Assembly (NCBI GenBank): GCA_031213475.1
Contig: JARUPZ010000018.1
Coordinates: 6,485,680 to 6,549,679 of the forward strand
DNA: 64,000 bases
Source: Nereocystis luetkeana
Lineage: Eukaryota > Sar > Phaeophyceae > Laminariales > Laminariaceae
Reading direction: 5' to 3'
The notes under the pieces were generated by a model, which was not told where the DNA came from, did not search any database, and was given only the letters and a program-made list of their open reading frames with translations. The position numbers were made by a program, and so were the translations under genes. Positions 37,552 through 49,100 of the stretch are shown piece by piece (the stretch's first letter is position 1; every line of letters begins with the position of its first letter).

Positions 37552-38923
37552 GTGGGGACACCAGCCGGATTACTTATGTGGGTATCCTCCCCCCCTCCCA
37601 AGAGCCTTCGTTCCTTGCTACGAGTAACCGGTCTCGAAGGCGCGAAGCGCAACAAAATGTTTCCTCCCATGGAACGATCAGTCTTCACTGGGAGTTACTG
37701 GGGGTCTTGGGTAACCACGAACTACAACCACGGCAGAAATTCAAGGCCGGGTCACGACATGCGGCGACCAGTACTGGTACGAAGACTCGACTACGTATCT
37801 TCAAGGATCCACAACGACCATCCTTCTACTCGTGGACTAGCACCTACCTAGGATACAGTACTACCACCAACCTCCAGCCCACAGTAGATACGACGTGGGG
37901 ACACCAGCCGGATTAATTATGTGGGTATCCTCCCCCCCTCCCAAGAGCCTTCGTTCCTTGCTACGAGTAACCGGTCTCGAAGGCGCGAAGCGAAACAAAA
38001 TGTTCCCTCCCATGGAACGATCAGTCATCACTGGGAGTTACTGGGGGTCTTGGGTAACCACGAACTACAACCACGGCAGAAATTCAAGGCCTGGTCACGA
38101 TATGCGGCGACCAGTACTGGTACGAAGACTCGACTACGTATCTTCAAGGATCCACAACGACCATCCTCCTACTCGTGGACTAGCACCTACCTAGGATACA
38201 GTACTACCACCAACCTCCAGCCCACAGTAGATACGACGTGGGGACACCAGCCGGATTAATTATGTGGGTATCCTCCCCCCCTCCCAAGAGCCTTCGTTCC
38301 TTGCTACGAGTAACCGGTCTCGAAGGCGCGAAGCGCAACAAAATGTTTCCTCCCATGGAACGATCAGTCTTCACTGGGAGTTACTGGGGGTCTTGGGTAA
38401 CCACGAACTACAACCACGGCAGAAATTCAAGGCCGGGTCACGACATGCGGCGACCAGTACTGGTACGAAGACTCGACTACGTATCTTCAAGGATCCACAA
38501 CGACCATCCTTCTACTCGTGGACTAGCACCTACCTAGGATACAGTACTACCACCAACCTCCAGCCCACAGTAGATACGACGTGGGGACACCAGCCGGATT
38601 AATTATGTGGGTATCCTCCCCCCCTCCCAAGAGCCTTCGTTCCTTGCTACGAGTAACCGGTCTCGAAGGCGCGAAGCGAAACAAAATGTTCCCTCCCATG
38701 GAACGATCAGTCATCACTGGGAGTTACTGGGGGTCTTGGGTAACCACGAACTACAACCACGGTAGAAATTCAAGGCCTGGTCACGATATGCGGCGACCAG
38801 TACTGGTACGAAGACTCGACTACGTATCTTCAAGGATCCACAACGACCATCCTCCTACTCGTGGACTAGCACCTACCTAGGATACAGTACTACCACCAAC
38901 CTCCAGCCCACAGTAGATACGAC
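37552..38923 (+). repeat. 2-monomer HOR, two copies of 686 bp
   Basis: Units 37552 and 37895 repeat as 38238 and 38581. Unit 1 has GCGCAAC, GTTTCC, GTCTTCACTG and CATCCTTCTAC. Unit 2 has AGGCCTGGTCACGATATG. Differences are ATTACTTAT at 37570 and GGTAGAAATT in 38581. Units 37895 onward also form the left part of the 6550-bp duplication. Confidence 0.88.
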
Positions 38924-39613
38924 GTGGGGACACCACCCGGATTAATTATGTGGGTATCCTCCCCCCCTCCCAAGAGCCTTCGTTCCTTGCTACGAGTAAC
39001 CGGTCTCGAAGGCGCGAAGCGCAACAAAATGTTTCCTCCCATGGAACGATCAGTCATCACTGGGAGTTACTGGGGGTCTTGGGTAACCACGAACTACAAC
39101 CACGGTAGAAATTCAAGGCCTGGTCACGACATGCGGCGACCAGTACTGGTACGAAGACTAGACTACGTATCTTCAAGGATCCACAACGACCATCCTCCTA
39201 CTCGTGGACTAGCACCTACCTAGGATACAGTACTACCACCAACCTCCAGCCCACAGTAGATACGACGTGGGGACACCAGCCGGAATTTTTATGTGGGTAT
39301 CCTCCCCCCCTCCCAAGAGCCTTCGTTCCTGGCTACGAGTAACCGGTCTCGAAAAAAGGCGCGAAGCGAAACAAAATGTTCCCTCCCATGGAACGATCAG
39401 TCTTCACTGGGAGTTACTGGGGGTCTTGGGTAACCACGAACTACAACCACGGCAGAAATTCAAGGCCGGGTCACGACATGCGGCGACCAGTACTGGTACG
39501 AAGACTCGACTACGTATCTTCAAGGATCCACAACGACCATCCTCCTACTCGTGGACTAGCACCTACCTAGGATACAGTACTACCACCAACCTCCAGCCCA
39601 CAGTAGATACGAC

Positions 39614-42600
39614 GTGGGGACACCAGCCGGATTATTTATGTGGGTATCCTCCCCCCCTCCCAAGAGCCTTCGTTCCTTGCTACGAGTAACCGGTCTCGAA
39701 GGCGCGAAGCGAAACAAAATGTTCCCTCCCATGGAACGATCAGTCATCACTGGGAGTTACTGGGGGTCTTGGGTAACCACGAACTACAACCACGGCAGAA
39801 ATTCAAGGCCTGGTCACGATATGCGGCGACCAGTACTGGTACGAAGACTCGACTACGTATCTTCAAGGATCCACACAGACCATCCTCTGACTCGTGGACT
39901 AGCACCTACCTAGGATACAGTACTACCACCAACCTCCAGCCCACAGTAGATACGACGTGGGGACACCAGCCGGATTAATTATGTGGGTATCCTCCCCCCC
40001 TCCCAAGAGCCTTCGTTCCTTGCTACGAGCAACCGCTCTCGAAGGCGCGAAGCGCAACAAAATGTTTCCTCCCATGGAACGATCAGTCTTCACTGGGAGT
40101 TACTGGGGGTCTTGGGTAACCACGAACTACAACCACGGCAGAAATTCAAGGCCGGGTCACGACATGCGGCGACCAGTACTGGTACGAAGACTCGACTACG
40201 TATCTTCAAGGATCCACAACGACCATCCTCCTACTCGTGGACTAGCACCTACCTAGGATACAGTACTACCACCAACCTCCAGCCCACAGTAGATACGACG
40301 TGGGGACACCAGCCGGATTAATTATGTGGGTATCCTCCCCCCCTCCCAAGAGCCTTCGTTCCTTGCTACGAGTAACCGGTCTCGAAAAAATGGCGCGAAG
40401 CGAAACAAAATGTTCCCTCCCATGGAACGATCAGTCATCACTGGGAGTTACTGGGGGTCTTGGGTAACCACGAACTACAACCACGGCAGAAATTCAAGGC
40501 CGGGTCACGACATGCGGCGACCAGTACTGGTACGAAGACTCGACTACGTATCTTCAAGGATCCACAACGACCATCCTCCTACTCGTGGACTAGCACCTAC
40601 CTAGGATACAGTACTACCACCAACCTCCAGCCCACAGTAGATACGACGTGGGGACACCAGCCGGATTAATTATGTGGGTATCCTCCCCCCCTCCCAAGAG
40701 CCTTCGTTCCTTGCTACGAGCAACCGCTCTCGAAGGCGCGAAGCGCAACAAAATGTTCCCTCCCATGGAACGATCAGTCTTCACTGGGAGTTACTGGGGG
40801 TCTTGGGTAACCACGAACTACAACCACGGCAGAAATTCAAGGCCGGGTCACGACATGCGGCGACCAGTACTGGTACGAAGACTCGACTACGTATCTTCAA
40901 GGATCCACAACGACCATCCTCCTACTCGTGGACTAGCACCTACCTAGGATACAGTACTACCACCAACCTCCAGCCCACAGTAGATACGACGTGGGGACAC
41001 CAGCCGGATTAACTATGTGGGTATCCTCCCCCCCTCCCAAGAGCCTTCGTTCCTTGCTACGAGTAACCGGTCTCGAAAAAATGGCGCGAAGCGAAACAAA
41101 ATGTTCCCTCCCATGGAACGATCAGTCATCACTGGGAGTTACTGGGGGTCTTGGGTAACCACGAACTACAACCACGGCAGAAATTCAAGGCCGGGTCACG
41201 ACATGCGGCGACCAGTACTGGTACGAAGACTCGACTACGTATCTTCAAGGATCCACAACGACCATCCTCCTACTCGTGGACTAGCACCTACCTAGGATAC
41301 AGTACTACCACCAACCTCCAGCCCACAGTAGATACGACGTGGGGACACCAGCCGGATTAATTATGTGGGTATCCTCCCCCCCTCCCAAGAGCCTTCGTTC
41401 CTTGCTACGAGTAACCGGTCTCGAAGGCGCGAAGCGAAACAAAATGTTCCCTCCCATGGAACGATCAGTCATCACTGGGAGTTACTGGGGGTCTTGGGTA
41501 ACCACGAACTACAACCACGGCAGAAATTCAAGGCCTGGTCACGACATGCGGCGACCAGTACTGGTACGAAGACTCGACTACGTATCTTCAAGGATCCACA
41601 ACGACCATCCTTCTACTCGTGGACTAGCACCTACCTAGGATACAGTACTACCACCAACCTCCAGCCCACAGTAGATACGACGTGGGGACACCAGCCGGAT
41701 TAATTATGTGGGTATCCTCCCCCCCTCCCAAGAGCCTTCGTTCCTTGCTACGAGTAACCGCTCTCGAAGGCGCGAAGCGCAACAAAATGTTTCCTCCCAT
41801 GGAACGATCAGTCTTCACTGGGAGTTACTGGGGGTCTTGGGTAACCACGAACTACAACCACGGCAGAAATTCAAGGCCGGGTCACGACATGCGGCGACCA
41901 GTACTGGTACGAAGACTCGACTACGTATCTTCAAGGATCCACAACGACCATCCTTCTACTCGTGGACTAGCACCTACCTAGGATACAGTACTACCACCAA
42001 CCTCCAGCCCACAGTAGATACGACGTGGGGACACCAGCCGGAATTTTTGATGTGGGTATCCTCCCCCCCTCCCAAGAGCCTTCGTTCCTTGCTACGAGTA
42101 ACCGGTCTCGAAAAAAGGCGCGAAGCGAAACAAAATGTTCCCTCCCATGGAACGATCAGGCATCACTGGGAGTTACTGGGGGTCTTGGGTAACCACGAAC
42201 TTCAACCACGGCAGAAATTCAAGGCCGGGTCACGATATGCCGCGACCAGTACTGGTACGAAGACTCGACTACGTATCTTCAAGGATCCACAACGACCATC
42301 CTCCTACTCGTGGACTAGCACCTACCTAGGATACAGTACTACCACCAACCTCCAGCCCACAGTAGATACGACGTGGGGACACCAGCCGGATTATTTATGT
42401 GGGTATCCTCCCCCCCTCCCAAGAGCCTTCGTTCCTTGCTACGAGTAACCGGTCTCGAAAAAAGGCGCGAAGCGAAACAAAATGTTCCCTCCCATGGAAC
42501 GATCAGTCATCACTGGGAGTTACTGGGGGTCTTGGGTAACCACGAACTACAACCACGGCAGAAATTCAAGGCCGGGTCACGACATGCGGCGACCAGTACT

Positions 42601-44787
42601 GGTACGAAGGCTCGACTACGTATCTTCAAGGATCCACAACGACCATCCTCCTACTCGTGGACTAGCACCTACCTAGGATACAGTACTACCACCAACCTCC
42701 AGCCCACAGTAGATACGACGTGGGGACACCAGCCGGATTAATTATGTGGGTATCCTCCCCCCCTCCCAAGAGCCTTCGTTCCTTGCTACGAGTAACCGGT
42801 CTCGAAGGCGCGAAGCGAAACAAAATGTTCCCTCCCATGGAACGATCAGTCATCACTGGGAGTTACTGGGGGTCTTGGGTAACCACGAACTACAACCACG
42901 GCAGAAATTCAAGGCCTGGTCACGATATGCGGCGACCAGTACTGGTACGAAGACTCGACTACGTATCTTCAAGGATCCACACAGACCATCCTCCGACTCG
43001 TGGACTAGCACCTACCTAGGATACAGTACTACCACCAACCTCCAGCCCACAGTAGATACGACGTGGGGACACCAGCCGGATTAATTATGTGGGTATCCTC
43101 CCCCCCTCCCAAGAGCCTTCGTTCCTTGCTACGAGCAACCGCTCTCGAAGGCGCGAAGCGCAACAAAATGTTTCCTCCCATGGAACGATCAGTCTTCACT
43201 GGGAGTTACTGGGGGTCTTGGGTAACCACGAACTACAACCACGGCAGAAATTCAAGGCCGGGTCACGACATGCGGCGACCAGTACTGGTACGAAGACTCG
43301 ACTACGTATCTTCAAGGATCCACAACGACCATCCTCCTACTCGTGGACTAGCACCTACCTAGGATACAGTACTACCACCAACCTCCAGCCCACAGTAGAT
43401 ACGACGTGGGGACACCAGCCGGATTAATTATGTGGGTATCCTCCCCCCCTCCCAAGAGCCTTCGTTCCTTGCTACGAGTAACCGGTCTCGAAAAAATGGC
43501 GCGAAGCGAAACAAAATGTTCCCTCCCATGGAACGATCAGTCATCACTGGGAGTTACTGGGGGTCTTGGGTAACCACGAACTACAACCACGGCAGAAATT
43601 CAAGGCCGGGTCACGACATGCGGCGACCAGTACTGGTACGAAGACTCGACTACGTATCTTCAAGGATCCACAACGACCATCCTCCTACTCGTGGACTAGC
43701 ACCTACCTAGGATACAGTACTACCACCAACCTCCAGCCCACAGTAGATACGACGTGGGGACACCAGCCGGATTAATTATGTGGGTATCCTCCCCCCCTCC
43801 CAAGAGCCTTCGTTCCTTGCTACGAGCAACCGCTCTCGAAGGCGCGAAGCGCAACAAAATGTTTCCTCCCATGGAACGATCAGTCTTCACTGGGAGTTAC
43901 TGGGGGTCTTGGGTAACCACGAACTACAACCACGGCAGAAATTCAAGGCCGGGTCACGACATGCGGCGACCAGTACTGGTACGAAGACTCGACTACGTAT
44001 CTTCAAGGATCCACAACGACCATCCTCCTACTCGTGGACTAGCACCTACCTAGGATACAGTACTACCACCAACCTCCAGCCCACAGTAGATACGACGTGG
44101 GGACACCAGCCGGATTAATTATGTGGGTATCCTCCCCCCCTCCCAAGAGCCTTCGTTCCTTGCTACGAGTAACCGGTCTCGAAAAAATGGCGCGAAGCGA
44201 AACAAAATGTTCCCTCCCATGGAACGATCAGTCATCACTGGGAGTTACTGGGGGTCTTGGGTAACCACGAACTACAACCACGGCAGAAATTCAAGGCCGG
44301 GTCACGACATGCGGCGACCAGTACTGGTACGAAGACTCGACTACGTATCTTCAAGGATCCACAACGACCATCCTCCTACTCGTGGACTAGCACCTACCTA
44401 GGATACAGTACTACCACCAACCTCCAGCCCACAGTAGATACGACGTGGGGACACCAGCCGGATTAATTATGTGGGTATCCTCCCCCCCTCCCAAGAGCCT
44501 TCGTTCCTTGCTACGAGTAACCGGTCTCGAAGGCGCGAAGCGAAACAAAATGTTCCCTCCCATGGAACGATCAGTCATCACTGGGAGTTACTGGGGGTCT
44601 TGGGTAACCACGAACTACAACCACGGCAGAAATTCAAGGCCTGGTCACGACATGCGGCGACCAGTACTGGTACGAAGACTCGACTACGTATCTTCAAGGA
44701 TCCACAACGACCATCCTCCTACTCGTGGACTAGCACCTACCTAGGATACAGTACTACCACCAACCTCCAGCCCACAGTAGATACGAC
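39614..44787 (+). repeat. Nested 9-monomer HOR (3106 bp), first pair, second member cut short
   Basis: Units 39614, 39957, 40300, 40648, 40991, 41339, 41682, 42025, 42373 form a 3106-bp block. Units 42720, 43063, 43406, 43754, 44097 and 44445 repeat its first six. Markers are CCACACAGACC, GAGCAACCGCTCTCG, A6T units alternating with GAGCAACC units, and AGGCCTGGTCACG. Members differ in CTCTGAC against CTCCGAC, GTTCCC against GTTTCC (40648/43754) and ATTAACTAT against ATTAATTAT (40991/44097). The second member stops inside unit 44445, where the 6550-bp duplication begins again. Confidence 0.9.
44445..44787 (+). repeat. Junction monomer of the 6550-bp duplication
   Basis: At 44651 this unit has C (CACGACATG), as in units 41339, 47889 and 50995, whereas its partner 37895 has T. 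At 44718 it has C (CATCCTCC), as in 37895, whereas 41339, 47889 and 50995 have T. It is therefore a hybrid: left part from the sixth unit of the 9-mer, right part from the 37895 type. The crossover lies between 44651 and 44718. Confidence 0.88.
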
Positions 44788-46163
44788 GTGGGGACACCAG
44801 CCGGATTAATTATGTGGGTATCCTCCCCCCCTCCCAAGAGCCTTCGTTCCTTGCTACGAGTAACCGGTCTCGAAGGCGCGAAGCGCAACAAAATGTTTCC
44901 TCCCATGGAACGATCAGTCTTCACTGGGAGTTACTGGGGGTCTTGGGTAACCACGAACTACAACCACGGCAGAAATTCAAGGCCGGGTCACGACATGCGG
45001 CGACCAGTACTGGTACGAAGACTCGACTACGTATCTTCAAGGATCCACAACGACCATCCTTCTACTCGTGGACTAGCACCTACCTAGGATACAGTACTAC
45101 CACCAACCTCCAGCCCACAGTAGATACGACGTGGGGACACCAGCCGGATTAATTATGTGGGTATCCTCCCCCCCTCCCAAGAGCCTTCGTTCCTTGCTAC
45201 GAGTAACCGGTCTCGAAGGCGCGAAGCGAAACAAAATGTTCCCTCCCATGGAACGATCAGTCATCACTGGGAGTTACTGGGGGTCTTGGGTAACCACGAA
45301 CTACAACCACGGTAGAAATTCAAGGCCTGGTCACGATATGCGGCGACCAGTACTGGTACGAAGACTCGACTACGTATCTTCAAGGATCCACAACGACCAT
45401 CCTCCTACTCGTGGACTAGCACCTACCTAGGATACAGTACTACCACCAACCTCCAGCCCACAGTAGATACGACGTGGGGACACCACCCGGATTAATTATG
45501 TGGGTATCCTCCCCCCCTCCCAAGAGCCTTCGTTCCTTGCTACGAGTAACCGGTCTCGAAGGCGCGAAGCGCAACAAAATGTTTCCTCCCATGGAACGAT
45601 CAGTCATCACTGGGAGTTACTGGGGGTCTTGGGTAACCACGAACTACAACCACGGTAGAAATTCAAGGCCTGGTCACGACATGCGGCGACCAGTACTGGT
45701 ACGAAGACTAGACTACGTATCTTCAAGGATCCACAACGACCATCCTCCTACTCGTGGACTAGCACCTACCTAGGATACAGTACTACCACCAACCTCCAGC
45801 CCACAGTAGATACGACGTGGGGACACCAGCCGGAATTTTTATGTGGGTATCCTCCCCCCCTCCCAAGAGCCTTCGTTCCTGGCTACGAGTAACCGGTCTC
45901 GAAAAAAGGCGCGAAGCGAAACAAAATGTTCCCTCCCATGGAACGATCAGTCTTCACTGGGAGTTACTGGGGGTCTTGGGTAACCACGAACTACAACCAC
46001 GGCAGAAATTCAAGGCCGGGTCACGACATGCGGCGACCAGTACTGGTACGAAGACTCGACTACGTATCTTCAAGGATCCACAACGACCATCCTCCTACTC
46101 GTGGACTAGCACCTACCTAGGATACAGTACTACCACCAACCTCCAGCCCACAGTAGATACGAC

Positions 46164-49100
46164 GTGGGGACACCAGCCGGATTATTTATGTGGGTATCCT
46201 CCCCCCCTCCCAAGAGCCTTCGTTCCTTGCTACGAGTAACCGGTCTCGAAGGCGCGAAGCGAAACAAAATGTTCCCTCCCATGGAACGATCAGTCATCAC
46301 TGGGAGTTACTGGGGGTCTTGGGTAACCACGAACTACAACCACGGCAGAAATTCAAGGCCTGGTCACGATATGCGGCGACCAGTACTGGTACGAAGACTC
46401 GACTACGTATCTTCAAGGATCCACACAGACCATCCTCTGACTCGTGGACTAGCACCTACCTAGGATACAGTACTACCACCAACCTCCAGCCCACAGTAGA
46501 TACGACGTGGGGACACCAGCCGGATTAATTATGTGGGTATCCTCCCCCCCTCCCAAGAGCCTTCGTTCCTTGCTACGAGCAACCGCTCTCGAAGGCGCGA
46601 AGCGCAACAAAATGTTTCCTCCCATGGAACGATCAGTCTTCACTGGGAGTTACTGGGGGTCTTGGGTAACCACGAACTACAACCACGGCAGAAATTCAAG
46701 GCCGGGTCACGACATGCGGCGACCAGTACTGGTACGAAGACTCGACTACGTATCTTCAAGGATCCACAACGACCATCCTCCTACTCGTGGACTAGCACCT
46801 ACCTAGGATACAGTACTACCACCAACCTCCAGCCCACAGTAGATACGACGTGGGGACACCAGCCGGATTAATTATGTGGGTATCCTCCCCCCCTCCCAAG
46901 AGCCTTCGTTCCTTGCTACGAGTAACCGGTCTCGAAAAAATGGCGCGAAGCGAAACAAAATGTTCCCTCCCATGGAACGATCAGTCATCACTGGGAGTTA
47001 CTGGGGGTCTTGGGTAACCACGAACTACAACCACGGCAGAAATTCAAGGCCGGGTCACGACATGCGGCGACCAGTACTGGTACGAAGACTCGACTACGTA
47101 TCTTCAAGGATCCACAACGACCATCCTCCTACTCGTGGACTAGCACCTACCTAGGATACAGTACTACCACCAACCTCCAGCCCACAGTAGATACGACGTG
47201 GGGACACCAGCCGGATTAATTATGTGGGTATCCTCCCCCCCTCCCAAGAGCCTTCGTTCCTTGCTACGAGCAACCGCTCTCGAAGGCGCGAAGCGCAACA
47301 AAATGTTCCCTCCCATGGAACGATCAGTCTTCACTGGGAGTTACTGGGGGTCTTGGGTAACCACGAACTACAACCACGGCAGAAATTCAAGGCCGGGTCA
47401 CGACATGCGGCGACCAGTACTGGTACGAAGACTCGACTACGTATCTTCAAGGATCCACAACGACCATCCTCCTACTCGTGGACTAGCACCTACCTAGGAT
47501 ACAGTACTACCACCAACCTCCAGCCCACAGTAGATACGACGTGGGGACACCAGCCGGATTAACTATGTGGGTATCCTCCCCCCCTCCCAAGAGCCTTCGT
47601 TCCTTGCTACGAGTAACCGGTCTCGAAAAAATGGCGCGAAGCGAAACAAAATGTTCCCTCCCATGGAACGATCAGTCATCACTGGGAGTTACTGGGGGTC
47701 TTGGGTAACCACGAACTACAACCACGGCAGAAATTCAAGGCCGGGTCACGACATGCGGCGACCAGTACTGGTACGAAGACTCGACTACGTATCTTCAAGG
47801 ATCCACAACGACCATCCTCCTACTCGTGGACTAGCACCTACCTAGGATACAGTACTACCACCAACCTCCAGCCCACAGTAGATACGACGTGGGGACACCA
47901 GCCGGATTAATTATGTGGGTATCCTCCCCCCCTCCCAAGAGCCTTCGTTCCTTGCTACGAGTAACCGGTCTCGAAGGCGCGAAGCGAAACAAAATGTTCC
48001 CTCCCATGGAACGATCAGTCATCACTGGGAGTTACTGGGGGTCTTGGGTAACCACGAACTACAACCACGGCAGAAATTCAAGGCCTGGTCACGACATGCG
48101 GCGACCAGTACTGGTACGAAGACTCGACTACGTATCTTCAAGGATCCACAACGACCATCCTTCTACTCGTGGACTAGCACCTACCTAGGATACAGTACTA
48201 CCACCAACCTCCAGCCCACAGTAGATACGACGTGGGGACACCAGCCGGATTAATTATGTGGGTATCCTCCCCCCCTCCCAAGAGCCTTCGTTCCTTGCTA
48301 CGAGTAACCGCTCTCGAAGGCGCGAAGCGCAACAAAATGTTTCCTCCCATGGAACGATCAGTCTTCACTGGGAGTTACTGGGGGTCTTGGGTAACCACGA
48401 ACTACAACCACGGCAGAAATTCAAGGCCGGGTCACGACATGCGGCGACCAGTACTGGTACGAAGACTCGACTACGTATCTTCAAGGATCCACAACGACCA
48501 TCCTTCTACTCGTGGACTAGCACCTACCTAGGATACAGTACTACCACCAACCTCCAGCCCACAGTAGATACGACGTGGGGACACCAGCCGGAATTTTTGA
48601 TGTGGGTATCCTCCCCCCCTCCCAAGAGCCTTCGTTCCTTGCTACGAGTAACCGGTCTCGAAAAAAGGCGCGAAGCGAAACAAAATGTTCCCTCCCATGG
48701 AACGATCAGGCATCACTGGGAGTTACTGGGGGTCTTGGGTAACCACGAACTTCAACCACGGCAGAAATTCAAGGCCGGGTCACGATATGCCGCGACCAGT
48801 ACTGGTACGAAGACTCGACTACGTATCTTCAAGGATCCACAACGACCATCCTCCTACTCGTGGACTAGCACCTACCTAGGATACAGTACTACCACCAACC
48901 TCCAGCCCACAGTAGATACGACGTGGGGACACCAGCCGGATTATTTATGTGGGTATCCTCCCCCCCTCCCAAGAGCCTTCGTTCCTTGCTACGAGTAACC
49001 GGTCTCGAAAAAAGGCGCGAAGCGAAACAAAATGTTCCCTCCCATGGAACGATCAGTCATCACTGGGAGTTACTGGGGGTCTTGGGTAACCACGAACTAC

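Noticed and set aside
41708-42448. Open reading frame of 246 codons (also 48258-48998, 228 codons at 51364-52050, 256 codons at 54095-54865, 234 codons at 20648-21352)
   Set aside because: These frames arise where 348-bp or 336-bp units, both multiples of three, keep the frame open across a unit boundary. They translate satellite sequence already open in two other frames and have no protein-like conservation or recognisable domain.
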